DNA of 64,000 nucleotides from Kineococcus rhizosphaerae (GTDB lineage: Bacteria > Actinomycetota > Actinomycetes > Actinomycetales > Kineococcaceae): contig NZ_PVZF01000012.1 in NCBI RefSeq assembly GCF_003002055.1, forward strand, positions 1 to 64,000. Direction: 5' to 3'. Positions 28,105 to 36,178 of this stretch are shown here, in pieces. Under the pieces are notes generated by a model, which saw nothing but the letters and a program-made list of their open reading frames with translations, was not told the origin of the DNA and did no database searches. The position numbers were made by a program, and so were the translations under genes. Positions within the stretch are counted from its first letter, which is position 1. Each line of letters opens with the position of its first letter.

Positions 28105-29120
28105 GCGAGCACCCCCTGCGCCGCGGCGGTCTCGTCGAGGAACCGGGCCGCGCGCTGGGCCCCGTCCCCGGGCGCCCACCGCCGCCAGGGTCCGGCCCCG
28201 ACGGCGCGGGCGCGCGCGAGCAGCCCGGGCCAGCGGTCGGCCGCCGGCCAGCCGTCGAGGGCGACCAGGCCCTCCGCGCGCAGCAGGTCCACGCGACGGC
28301 GCTGCTCGGCGAAGGGCCGGTCCTGGGCGACCACGACGGCCGCTCGGCGGGCGGCGGCGACCTCCGCGACGGCGTTGTGGCCGCCGTGCACGACGACGAC
28401 CTCGGCCTCCAGCAGCGCGTCCCAGACGTCCTGCTCGTCCTGCGGGCTGGTCAGGCGGGACCCGGGCACGCGGAACCGCCAGGTCCACCCGGGCGTCGCC
28501 TCCCGGGCCGCCAGCAGCTCGTCGTCGCTCACGTCGCGCCCGCCGCTGCCCCACAGGACCAGGACCGTGCCCGGCCGGGTGGCGCCGGTGGGGGCGGGTC
28601 GGCCGTCGAAGCGGGAGAAGGCCCCCACGTGGACGACGGGGGTCCTGCCGGACGGGGCGGGGGTCTGCGGCGCGGGCTGCGGCGCGGGCTGCGGCCAGGG
28701 GGCCAGCAGCGCGGTCGCGAGGTCGCGGCCCAGCCGGTGGGGCGCGTCGTCGCGGTCGCCGAGCATGGCGGCGACGACGACGGGCGCACCGCACAACCGG
28801 GCCAGGACCGTGACCTCGACGGAGACGTCCGTGACGACCAGCTGCGGGCGCGCCTGCGCGATCCACCCGGCGACGACGGCGTGGCGCCGCCCCAGCCCCC
28901 GGTGGTGCAGGGGCACCCAGTGCAGCGCGCCGCCGGCCGTGGCCGAGGCGCGGTCGACGTCGCCGTCGTCGTCGCGGTCGAGCTGCACCCACCCGCCCGT
29001 GAAACCGGCCGGGCGCGGCGCCGAGCTCAGCGCCGTCACCGGCGTGCGCAGGTGCCGGGTCACCGCGACGAGGCGCTGCAGGTGCCCGGCGCCGTGGTGG
29101 TGGACGTACCAGCCGATCAC
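28101..29120 (-). CDS. MurG/GT28-like glycosyltransferase
   Basis: A 339-residue GT-B protein. The N-terminus IGWYVHHHGAGHLQRLVAV resembles the Gly-His loop of MurG-type (GT28) enzymes; the C-domain contains VLVLWGSGGRD and VVVVHGGHNAVAEVAAARR, the donor-binding HGGHN motif of GT28/GT1. A Pro/Ala/Gln-rich linker (QPAPQPAPQTPAPSG) separates the domains. The donor is likely a UDP-sugar by family. It starts at GTG 29120, overlapping the upstream stop. It is not the cell-wall MurG by context, because no mur or fts genes are nearby. Confidence 0.82.
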   Translation of the reverse strand: MIGWYVHHHGAGHLQRLVAVTRHLRTPVTALSSAPRPAGFTGGWVQLDRDDDGDVDRASATAGGALHWVPLHHRGLGRRHAVVAGWIAQARPQLVVTDVSVEVTVLARLCGAPVVVAAMLGDRDDAPHRLGRDLATALLAPWPQPAPQPAPQTPAPSGRTPVVHVGAFSRFDGRPAPTGATRPGTVLVLWGSGGRDVSDDELLAAREATPGWTWRFRVPGSRLTSPQDEQDVWDALLEAEVVVVHGGHNAVAEVAAARRAAVVVAQDRPFAEQRRRVDLLRAEGLVALDGWPAADRWPGLLARARAVGAGPWRRWAPGDGAQRAARFLDETAAAQGVLA

Positions 29121-30193
29121 GCGTCCACCCGCGGCCCGGCCGCCCCGTGCGGGGCGACCTGCGAGACCACCCGCAGGTAGAGGTCCCGGTGCGCCTGCGC
29201 CACCCGTCGGCGCTGGGCGGCCCGGCTCCCGGCGTCGGCGGCCGTGCCCGGGCCGGCGGCCGCGGCGCGGTCCAGGGCCGCCGCCAGGGCCTGCGGGTCG
29301 AGCAGGTCGACCTGCTCGAGCCGCTGCTGCTGGTGCAGGTAGCCGACGTGCCCGGCCACGACGGGCACGCCCAGGTCGTGGCACAGCTCCAGCCAGCCCG
29401 AGTGCGTGCCGTGCCCGTAGGCCAGCAGCGAGACGTCCAGCTCCCGCAGGTAGCCGAACAGCTCCTCGTCGTCGAAGCGGTCGTGCACGCGCAGGTCGAC
29501 GCGCCCGTCGGCGTGGGCGTCCCGCAGCCAGGCCGACAACGCGGCGTCGTGGCGGGGGAAGGACGGCTCGAGCGCCTCGCCGTGCACGTCCACGCGCAGC
29601 ACCGTGCCGGGCAGGCGCCGCACGGCCTCGGCGGCGGACTCCAGCACGGGGCCGGCGACCAGGTTGGCGCGCAGGCTCTTCAGGTGCACGCCGACGACCC
29701 GCGGACCGCTGCGCGGCGGGCGGGGCGTCATCGCCTCGAAGGGCGCCACGTGCGGGTGCGGCACGACCTGCGGGCGACGCGACCAGCGGCGCTCGACCTC
29801 GTCGGCCGCCCCCGGGGTCAGGGTGACGACCTCGTCGGCGGCGGGGACCAGCACGTCCAGCAGCCGGTCGTGGTCGTGCTGCGTCGTCAGGTGCGGGTTC
29901 TGCAGGTCGTGGACGGTCAGGACCAGGCCCCGGCCCCGCCGGCGCAGCGCCGTCGTCAGCTCGCGCAGCTGCGCGGGCGTGCGGCCCTCGAACCCGAAGT
30001 GCAGGTGCAGCACGTCGAAGAGGGCGGCGTTCTCCTCGACCCACCCGGCGTCCAGGGCGGGGGAGGGGGCCCAGCGCGACGGGTCGGGCCGGGCGAGGCG
30101 GACGACCTCGACGCCGTCCACCCCCTCGTGGGTGAGGTGGTCCACGTAGCCGTGGTCGCCCGGGACGTGGAGCACTGCGACGGAAGCCGACAA
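29117..30193 (-). CDS. Glycosyltransferase family 4-like
   Basis: A 358-residue GT-B glycosyltransferase-like protein. HLHFGFEGRTPAQLREL, LVLTVHDLQNPH and EVVTLTPGAADEVERRW form the N-domain; GVHLKSLRANLVAGPVLES opens the C-domain and SLLAYGHGTHSGWLELCHDL lies near the donor loop. I place the start at TTG 30193, because AGGAG stands 7 nt upstream, rather than at GTG 30292, whose extra 33 residues are basic low complexity without a ribosome site. First gene of the second glycan operon; its promoter is not obvious. Confidence 0.8.
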   Translation of the reverse strand: MSASVAVLHVPGDHGYVDHLTHEGVDGVEVVRLARPDPSRWAPSPALDAGWVEENAALFDVLHLHFGFEGRTPAQLRELTTALRRRGRGLVLTVHDLQNPHLTTQHDHDRLLDVLVPAADEVVTLTPGAADEVERRWSRRPQVVPHPHVAPFEAMTPRPPRSGPRVVGVHLKSLRANLVAGPVLESAAEAVRRLPGTVLRVDVHGEALEPSFPRHDAALSAWLRDAHADGRVDLRVHDRFDDEELFGYLRELDVSLLAYGHGTHSGWLELCHDLGVPVVAGHVGYLHQQQRLEQVDLLDPQALAAALDRAAAAGPGTAADAGSRAAQRRRVAQAHRDLYLRVVSQVAPHGAAGPRVDA

Positions 30194-30200
30194 ACGACGT

Positions 30201-30205
30201 CTCCT
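30201..30205 (-). promoter_or_regulatory. Ribosome binding site deciding a TTG start
   Basis: AGGAG on the minus strand, 7 nt before TTG 30193, supports the shorter form of the GT4-like protein. Confidence 0.6.
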
Positions 30206-30306
30206 GGGACTGGGCGCAGACGCCGGGACGCTGCGCGCGGGCACCACGGGCCCTCGTCTCGAACGCGCGGTCTTGGCACCGCCATTGAACACCGGCGGAC
30301 GGGCTC

Positions 30307-30331
30307 CCCCGGTCCCAGCTGCGAACCGGGG
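30307..30331 (-). terminator. Hairpin downstream of NAD kinase
   Basis: CCCCGGT pairs perfectly with ACCGGGG over an 11-nt loop, 13 nt beyond the NAD kinase stop. No U-run. Confidence 0.55.
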
Positions 30332-30343
30332 CGGGTCGCGGCC

Positions 30344-31294
30344 TCAGCGGCGCTGCGTGGACTCGCTGCGCCGCAGCTCCGCCGGCACCAGCTCGAGCAT
30401 CTCCTCGGGCAGCAGCGGCAGGTCGAGCAGGCTGAGCTTGACCCGCGAGCGCCGCCCGTGGCCGGCGGCGTCGAGCCGGATGACGTGGCCGGCGTCGCGC
30501 ACGGCCCGGACCTCGATGACCGAGCCGGCCGGCAGCTCGCCGGAGGCGATGCCGTCGACCTCGACGGTGGGCGGGCCGGACTTCTCGAGCAGTTCGAGGC
30601 GGACGGGTTCGTCGACGCCGAGCACGATGGGCCGGCCGATGCCGGACATGGGCGCGACGGGGGTGACGAGCAGGGCCTCGGCGCCGGGGGAGACGACGGG
30701 ACCACCGGCGGCGTAGTTGTACGCGGTGGAGCCGGTCGGGGTGGCGAGCACGATGGCGTCGCAGCGCAGGTACCCGATGCGCTGGTCGGCGACCGACAGC
30801 GCGGCCGTCACCGTCCCGCGGCCGGGGGTGCGGGCCAGGGCGATGTCGTTGAACGCCACGGCCTCGCGGTGCTCGCTGCCGGTGCGCAGCTCGGTGCGCA
30901 GGGACAGGTGCGGTTCGACGGTGAAGTCGCCGGCGGCGATGCGTTCGAGGGCGCCGGGCAGTTCGCTGGGTTCGAGCTCGACGAGGAAGCCGAGGTGGCC
31001 CAGGTTCACCCCGAGGACGGGCACGGTGCGGCCCACGAGCAGGCGCAGGGCGCCGAGCATCGTCCCGTCGCCGCCGAGGCTGACGACGGCGTCGACCGTC
31101 GCGGCGAACTCGGTCTGGCCCACCAGGCGGACGTCGGGGGGCAGCCGGGTCGCGTCGGTGCGCAACCCGACGACCTCCTTGCCGTGCTCGTGCGCCCACC
31201 GCTGGACGACGCGGGCCTGCTCGACGGTGTCGCGCACGGGGTGCACGACGAGCCCGAGCCTGCCGAGGGGTCCACCGCCGCGTCCGGGTTGCAC
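30344..31294 (-). CDS. nadK: NAD kinase
   Basis: A 316-residue ATP/polyphosphate-NAD kinase making NADP. It has the GGDGT motif in VSLGGDGTMLGALRLL, NDIALAR, and the second conserved block TPTGSTAYNYAAGGP with the C-terminal beta-domain motif SGIGRPIVLG. The start GTG 31294 (VQPGRGGGPLGRLGLVVHP) is set by a TAGCGT box 7 nt upstream, which would give a leaderless mRNA; the open frame extends far upstream only as antisense of the transporter ATPase. In many actinobacteria the gene sits with recN and tlyA; here it stands between the glycan and iron-import operons. Confidence 0.95.
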   Translation of the reverse strand: MQPGRGGGPLGRLGLVVHPVRDTVEQARVVQRWAHEHGKEVVGLRTDATRLPPDVRLVGQTEFAATVDAVVSLGGDGTMLGALRLLVGRTVPVLGVNLGHLGFLVELEPSELPGALERIAAGDFTVEPHLSLRTELRTGSEHREAVAFNDIALARTPGRGTVTAALSVADQRIGYLRCDAIVLATPTGSTAYNYAAGGPVVSPGAEALLVTPVAPMSGIGRPIVLGVDEPVRLELLEKSGPPTVEVDGIASGELPAGSVIEVRAVRDAGHVIRLDAAGHGRRSRVKLSLLDLPLLPEEMLELVPAELRRSESTQRR

Positions 31295-31301
31295 CTGCGA
31301 C

Positions 31302-31307
31302 ACGCTA
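31302..31307 (-). promoter_or_regulatory. Putative -10, leaderless start of nadK
   Basis: TAGCGT on the minus strand, 7 nt before GTG 31294. It lies in the 44-nt gap after the transporter ATPase gene. Confidence 0.5.
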
Positions 31308-31316
31308 AACGCCCGC

Positions 31317-31348
31317 ACCGGCCCCGGGCCCCGCGGGGTCAGGCCGGT
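31317..31348 (-). terminator. Compound inverted repeat at the end of the iron-type ABC operon
   Basis: ACCGGCC/GGCCGGT as outer arms and CCCC/GGGG inside, straddling the stop of the ATPase gene. A possible terminator, though it overlaps coding sequence. Confidence 0.35.
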
Positions 31349-32166
31349 CGGGGTTCGCGGTCGCGGCCCGGGCGGGCGGCCCGGGCCCGGGGCACCACGA
31401 GCGGGGTGCCGGTCTCGGGGTCGGGGATGACGACGCAGGGCAGGCCGAAGACCTCCTCGACGAGGTCGGCGGTCACGATCCGCGCCGGGTCGCCCTGGGC
31501 CACGACCCGGCCGGCCTTGAGGGCGACGAGGTGCGTGGCGTAGCGGGCGGCGTGGTTGAGGTCGTGCAGGACGGCGACCAGAGTGCGGTCCTGCTCCTCG
31601 TGCAGCTGGGCGCACAGGTCCAGGACCTCGATCTGGTGGGCGATGTCGAGGTAGGTCGTCGGTTCGTCGAGCAGCAGGATGGGCGTCTCCTGCGCCAGGG
31701 CCATGGCGATCCAGACCCGCTGGCGCTGCCCGCCGGACAGTTCGTCGACGGTGCGCTCGGCCAGGTCGTCGACCTGCGTCCAGGCCATGGCGGCGTCCAC
31801 GGCGCGCTCGTCGTCCGCCGACCACTGGCGCAGCAGCTTCTGGTGCGGGAACCGGCCGCGGGCCACGAGGTCGGCGACGGTGATGCCGTCGGGCGCGGTG
31901 GCGGTCTGCGGCAGCAGGCCCAGGCGCCGGGCGACCTCCTTGGACGGCAGCGAGTGGATGTGCTGGCCGTCGAGGAAGACGCTGCCGACGGTGGGCTTGA
32001 GCATCCGGGCCAGGGCCCGCAGCACGGTGGACTTGCCGCACGCGTTGGGTCCGACGACGACGGTGAAGGAGCCGTCGGGGATCTCGATGTCGAGGCCGGC
32101 GGCGATGGTGCGCTCGTCGTAGGCCAGCGTCAGGTCCTGGCCGCGCAGCCGGTTCGGGGTGCTCAC
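31339..32166 (-). CDS. Iron-siderophore-type ABC transporter, ATP-binding protein
   Basis: A 275-residue ABC ATPase of the FepC/FecE/BtuD class. It has Walker A VGPNACGKSTVL, the Q-loop LGLLPQTATAPDGITV with the family ARGRFPHQ segment, signature VDELSGGQRQRVWIAMALAQ, Walker B LLLDEPTTYLDI and H-loop VLHDLNHAARY. ACG in place of GSG in the P-loop is common in this class. GTG 32166 has GAGGA upstream (5 nt). It follows two FecCD permease genes in an operon without a binding-protein gene. The likely substrate is a ferric siderophore; vitamin B12 or haem cannot be excluded. Confidence 0.92.
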   Translation of the reverse strand: MSTPNRLRGQDLTLAYDERTIAAGLDIEIPDGSFTVVVGPNACGKSTVLRALARMLKPTVGSVFLDGQHIHSLPSKEVARRLGLLPQTATAPDGITVADLVARGRFPHQKLLRQWSADDERAVDAAMAWTQVDDLAERTVDELSGGQRQRVWIAMALAQETPILLLDEPTTYLDIAHQIEVLDLCAQLHEEQDRTLVAVLHDLNHAARYATHLVALKAGRVVAQGDPARIVTADLVEEVFGLPCVVIPDPETGTPLVVPRARAARPGRDREPRPA

Positions 32167-32195
32167 AGGTTCCTCTCGTGTCGGGTGGGGCCGGG

Positions 32196-33293
32196 TCAGC
32201 CGCGGCCGCGGCGCCACTGGGTGACCAGCAGCCAGGCGAGGTAGACGCCGCCGACGGCGCCGGTCACGACGCCGACGGGCAGCTGGGTGGGGGCGAAGAG
32301 GCGCTGGGCGGTGAGGTCGCTGACGAGCAGCACCAGCGCGCCGGTCAGCCCGGCGGCGACGAGCCCGGACCCGACGGCCCGCGTCAGGCGGCGGGCGATC
32401 TGCGGGGCGGCCAGCGCAACGAAGGCGATGGGCCCGGCGGCCATGGCGGCCAGCGCGGTGAGGGCGGTGGCGGCGACGAGGACGACGAGCCGGGTGCGGG
32501 CGACGTCGACGCCGAGGGCGCGGGCCGCGTCGTCGCCGAGGTCGAGCACCGTCAGCGAGCGCCCGCTCAGCAGCAGGACGGGCAGCAGCAGCGCGAGGCC
32601 GACGCCGACGGGGGTGGCCTGCTCCCAGCCGCGGCCGTTGAGCGAGCCGGTGATCCACACCGTGGCCGCCTGGGCGTCCTCGACGCGGGAGCGGGTGAGC
32701 AGGTAGCTGTTGGCGGCCTGCAGGACGGCGGAGACGCCGATGCCGACGAGGATGAGCCGGTAGCCCTGCACGCCGCCGCGGGTGGACAGCAGGTAGACCG
32801 CGATCGCGGTCACCCCGCCGCCGACGAGCGCGCCGAAGGACGTCTGCCAGCCGCCGCCGCCCAGGACGAGCAGGACGACGAGGGCGCCGGTGACGGCCCC
32901 GGAGGTGAAGCCGATGACGTCGGGGGACCCCAGCGGGTTGCGGGTGACGAGCTGGAACACCGCGCCGGCCACGCCGAGGGCGAAGCCCACGAGCAGGCCC
33001 GTGGCCACGCGCGGCAGCCGCAGCCCCAGGACGATGAACTCGTCGGCCCGCCGCCCCTGGCCAGCGAGGGTCTTGAGGACCTCGGGCACGGAGATCGGGT
33101 AGTCGCCCGTGGTGAGGCTGACGGCGACGACCGCGACCAGCGCCACGAGCAGGCCCAGGCACACGGTCAGGGTGCGGCCCTGGACGCGCACGGAGAACCC
33201 GCGCCCGGCGCGGACGGTGCGCCCGGCGCGCGCCCGGTCGGCGACGCGCCGGTGGGGGACGGCGACGGACCGGGACGCCGCGTGCGCGCTCAC
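32196..33293 (-). CDS. FecCD-family permease (second)
   Basis: A 365-residue polytopic permease with about ten helices. It shows the FecCD hallmarks LRLPRVATGLLVGFALGVAG after the first helix, TRNPLGSPDVIGFTSGA, and the conserved cytoplasmic coupling loop near GDDAARALGVDVARTRL. A 35-residue basic N-terminal extension precedes the first helix. GTG 33293 overlaps the stop of the first permease (GTGA). Together they form the heterodimeric channel used by the ATPase encoded 29 nt downstream. Confidence 0.93.
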   Translation of the reverse strand: MSAHAASRSVAVPHRRVADRARAGRTVRAGRGFSVRVQGRTLTVCLGLLVALVAVVAVSLTTGDYPISVPEVLKTLAGQGRRADEFIVLGLRLPRVATGLLVGFALGVAGAVFQLVTRNPLGSPDVIGFTSGAVTGALVVLLVLGGGGWQTSFGALVGGGVTAIAVYLLSTRGGVQGYRLILVGIGVSAVLQAANSYLLTRSRVEDAQAATVWITGSLNGRGWEQATPVGVGLALLLPVLLLSGRSLTVLDLGDDAARALGVDVARTRLVVLVAATALTALAAMAAGPIAFVALAAPQIARRLTRAVGSGLVAAGLTGALVLLVSDLTAQRLFAPTQLPVGVVTGAVGGVYLAWLLVTQWRRGRG

Positions 33294-34354
33294 AGCTGCG
33301 CCAGCCGGCGGCGGCGGACGAGGGCCACGAGGACGGGCGCCCCGAGCAGCGCGGTCACGATGCTGACCTCCAGTTCACCGGGGCGGACCACGATCCGGCC
33401 CAGGACGTCGCTGAACAGCACCAGCGCGGGGGCCACGAGGCAGGACAGGGGCAGGACCCAGCGCTGGTCGGGCCCGGTGAGGGCGCGCACGAGGTGCGGG
33501 ACGGCGAGGCCGACGAAGGCGATGGGCCCGGCGGTGGCGGTCGCGGCCCCGCACAGGAGGGTGACGGCCAGCGCGGTGAGCACGCGCGTGCGGCCCACGT
33601 GGGCACCCAGCGCCCGGCCGGAGTCCTCCCCGAGGGCGAGGGCGTTCAGGGCGCGGGCCTGCGAGAGGGCGAGGACGGTGCCGACGACGAAGAAGGGCAG
33701 CACCTGCCGGAAGGTCGTCGTGTCGTGCCCGGCGAGGGAGCCGACCTGCCAGAAGCGGAACCGGTCGAAGGTCCTGGAGTCCAGCAGGACCTGCGCGCTG
33801 GTGTAGGCGTACAGGGCCGCGGAGACCGCGGTGCCGGCCAGGGCCAGCCGGACGGGGGTGGCGCCCCCGCGGCCGGTCGCGCCGAGCACGTAGACGCCGA
33901 CGGACACGACCGCGGCGCCGGCCATCGCGGCCCACACGAGCTGCAGCCGCGACGTCAGGCCGAGGACGCCGAGGGCGGTGACCATGGCGGCCGCGGCGCC
34001 GGCGTTGACGCCGAGCAGCCCGGGGTCGGCCAGCGGGTTGCGGGTCAGGGCCTGCATGAGGGCTCCCGACAGGCCCAGCGCGACGCCCACCGCGACGCCG
34101 ACGAGGGTGCGCGGTACGCGCAGCTCCCGGACGACGAGGACGTCCTGGGAGCCGGCGCCGATGCCGCGCAGTGCGTCCAGGACGGTGCCCAGGGGGATCT
34201 CGCGGGACCCGACGGCGAGGCTGGCCAGGACCGCCAGGACGAGCAGGACGGCGGCGACGGCGACGGCGACGGGCCGTCGCGCGCCCCACCGCCGGGGCGC
34301 CGCCGGCCGTGCGGTGGCGGCCGTCGGGGGCGGCGCGCTGGTCGAGGTGGGCAC
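33290..34354 (-). CDS. FecCD-family permease (first)
   Basis: A 354-residue polytopic permease, paralogous to its neighbour: LRVPRTLVGVAVGVALGLSG, LTRNPLADPGLLGVNAGAA and GEDSGRALGAHVGRTRVL are the family segments. GTG 34354 is chosen because a TACCCT box lies 8 nt upstream; a GTG eight codons earlier would overlap that box. It is first of three genes (permease, permease, ATPase). The promoter contains a GAGG-N4-CCTC palindrome that could be an iron-regulator site. Confidence 0.92.
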   Translation of the reverse strand: MPTSTSAPPPTAATARPAAPRRWGARRPVAVAVAAVLLVLAVLASLAVGSREIPLGTVLDALRGIGAGSQDVLVVRELRVPRTLVGVAVGVALGLSGALMQALTRNPLADPGLLGVNAGAAAAMVTALGVLGLTSRLQLVWAAMAGAAVVSVGVYVLGATGRGGATPVRLALAGTAVSAALYAYTSAQVLLDSRTFDRFRFWQVGSLAGHDTTTFRQVLPFFVVGTVLALSQARALNALALGEDSGRALGAHVGRTRVLTALAVTLLCGAATATAGPIAFVGLAVPHLVRALTGPDQRWVLPLSCLVAPALVLFSDVLGRIVVRPGELEVSIVTALLGAPVLVALVRRRRLAQL

Positions 34355-34361
34355 GAGGAGT

Positions 34362-34373
34362 GAGGGTAGCCTC
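34362..34373 (-). promoter_or_regulatory. -10 box within a possible IdeR/DtxR-type palindrome
   Basis: On the minus strand GAGGCTACCCTC contains the -10 TACCCT (34363-34368) and is an inverted repeat GAGG-N4-CCTC. DtxR/IdeR/DmdR iron boxes have AGG and CCT half sites around a TA-containing centre, so iron repression of the importer is plausible. Flanks match the 19-bp consensus poorly. Confidence 0.4.
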
Positions 34374-34486
34374 TCCACCGCTGGAGCGGGAAAGGGTCAC
34401 CTCACTCGCCCCGCCGGGCGCGAGTGGGATCGGTCACGAACTGCGCTGCGGGCCCTCACCTGCCGATGGAGGGGTGTGACGGCGAC

Positions 34487-34523
34487 TAGGGTGGTCGTCG
34501 GCGGTCGCCCCTGCGGCGACCGC
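34487..34523 (+). promoter_or_regulatory. Putative promoter and 5' leader hairpin of the DEAD-box helicase
   Basis: TAGGGT (34487-34492) would start transcription near 34499. GCGGTCGCC (34501-34509) and GGCGACCGC (34515-34523) then form a 9-bp stem with a 5-nt loop at the very 5' end of a leader of about 100 nt. Confidence 0.4.
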
Positions 34524-34600
34524 GGTCGAGTGTTCAGTCCGGTTCGTTCCGCGGGCACCACGGCCGATCCCCGTCGTGTCCGATCACCGGAAGGCTCCAC

Positions 34601-36154
34601 GTGAACACGTCCGCGTCCCGCGGCCCCCGCACGTCCACCCCCACCTCGAACGACTCCTCGGTGCCCCGCCCGCGCCGTCGTCGCCGCTCCGGCGGCGGTG
34701 GCCAGAGCGGCGCCCAGAACGGCGCGCAGAACGGCGCCGGGCGGAACGTGCCCGCGCAGCGGGCCGAGGCGCCGCGCCCGCAGGTCGTCTCCGACACGGT
34801 CACCGAGGTCGTCACCGACGACCGCTCCTTCGCCGAGCTCGGCGTCCCGCAGGCCCTCGTCGACGTCCTAGCCGCCGGCGGCGTCACCAGCCCGTTCCCC
34901 ATCCAGACCGCGACGCTGCCGGACTCCCTGGCCGGGCGCGACGTGCTGGGCCGGGGCCGGACCGGCAGCGGCAAGACCATCGCCTTCGCCCTGCCGCTGG
35001 TGGCCCGCCTGGCGGCCTCGACGCGGCCGCGCCGCAGCACCCGCCCCCGCGCGCTGGTGCTCGTCCCGACCCGCGAGCTGGCCAACCAGGTCGCCGCGAC
35101 GGTCACCCCGCTGGCCACCGCCGCGGGGCTGAAGACCACCGTCGTCTTCGGGGGGGTGGGCCAGAACCCGCAGGTCAGCGCCCTGCGCGACGGCGTCGAC
35201 GTCCTCATCGCCTGCCCCGGCCGGCTCGAGGACCTCATCGGTCAGGGCCACTGCCGCCTCGACGCCGTCGAGGTCACGGTCCTCGACGAGGCCGACCACA
35301 TGGCCGACCTGGGCTTCCTGCCCGGCGTCAAGCGGCTCATGGACGCGACTCCGGTCGTCGGCCAGCGCCTGCTGTTCTCGGCCACCCTGGACAACGGCAT
35401 CGACGTCCTCGTCAAGCGGTACCTGTCCGAGCCCGTCGTGCACTCCGTCGACCCGGCCGTCGCGCCCGTCTCGACCATGGAGCACCACGTCCTGGAGGTC
35501 GCGGCCGACACCAAGAACGCGCTCGTGCGCGAACTGGCGGGCGGCCAGGGCCGGACCGTGCTGTTCACCCGCACCAAGCACGCCGCCAAGAAGCTGGCCA
35601 AGCAGCTGACGGCCGCGGGCATCCCGGCGGTCGACCTGCACGGCAACCTCAGCCAGAACGCCCGCGAGCGCAACCTCGGCGCGTTCTCCGACGGGTCGGT
35701 CAAGGTGCTGTGCGCCACCGACATCGCCGCCCGCGGCATCCACGTCGACGACGTCGGCCTCGTCGTGCACGTCGACCCCCCGACCGAGCACAAGGCGTAC
35801 CTGCACCGCTCGGGCCGCACGGCCCGCGCCGGTGCCGGCGGCCTCGTGGTCACCGTCGCGACCCCCGACCAGCGCGGCGACGTGCGGACCCTGGCCCGCC
35901 AGGCCGGCATCTCCCCACAGTGGACGCCGGTCGGGACCGGTCACCAGCTGACCTCCCGCCTCGTCGGCCCGGCGGCCGCGTGGGTCGACCCCGCCGACTC
36001 GCCCGTCCCGACGGCCCCGCCGCAGCCGCAGCGGGCCCCCAAGCCCAAGACCGAACCCCGTGCGCCGCAGCGCTCCTCGGCCCCGGCCGGGGGTGCGCCG
36101 CGACGCCGTCGCCGCGGTGGCGGCGGACGCGGTGCGGGCGCCGGGACGAACTGA
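34601..36154 (+). CDS. DEAD-box ATP-dependent RNA helicase
   Basis: A 517-residue RNA helicase. A basic, low-complexity N-terminus (about 1-65) precedes the Q motif (FAELGVPQALVDVLAAGG...FPIQ), motif I GRTGSGKT, Ib/GG, motif II VLDEADHM, motif III SAT, motif IV VLFTRTK, V ATDIAARGIHVDDV and VI HRSGRTARAG; a Pro/Arg/Gly-rich tail (about 465-517) likely binds RNA. It unwinds structured RNA in ribosome assembly or decay; members of this group are often cold-induced. GTG 34601 has GGAAGG 6 nt upstream. Transcribed divergently from the ABC importer operon. Confidence 0.94.
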   Translation: MNTSASRGPRTSTPTSNDSSVPRPRRRRRSGGGGQSGAQNGAQNGAGRNVPAQRAEAPRPQVVSDTVTEVVTDDRSFAELGVPQALVDVLAAGGVTSPFPIQTATLPDSLAGRDVLGRGRTGSGKTIAFALPLVARLAASTRPRRSTRPRALVLVPTRELANQVAATVTPLATAAGLKTTVVFGGVGQNPQVSALRDGVDVLIACPGRLEDLIGQGHCRLDAVEVTVLDEADHMADLGFLPGVKRLMDATPVVGQRLLFSATLDNGIDVLVKRYLSEPVVHSVDPAVAPVSTMEHHVLEVAADTKNALVRELAGGQGRTVLFTRTKHAAKKLAKQLTAAGIPAVDLHGNLSQNARERNLGAFSDGSVKVLCATDIAARGIHVDDVGLVVHVDPPTEHKAYLHRSGRTARAGAGGLVVTVATPDQRGDVRTLARQAGISPQWTPVGTGHQLTSRLVGPAAAWVDPADSPVPTAPPQPQRAPKPKTEPRAPQRSSAPAGGAPRRRRRGGGGRGAGAGTN

Positions 36155-36165
36155 GGTTCCCGCCC

Positions 36166-36171
36166 TAGATT
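36166..36171 (+). promoter_or_regulatory. Putative -10, leaderless start of the HExxH membrane protein
   Basis: TAGATT 7 nt before GTG 36179. The TTG at 36170 that also opens the frame lies inside the box and is therefore rejected. Confidence 0.5.
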
Positions 36172-36178
36172 GAGCGGG

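Noticed and set aside
30344-32041. N-terminal extension of NAD kinase by about 249 residues
   Set aside because: The extension overlaps the transporter ATPase gene in another frame; a -10 box and GTG at 31294 define the start.
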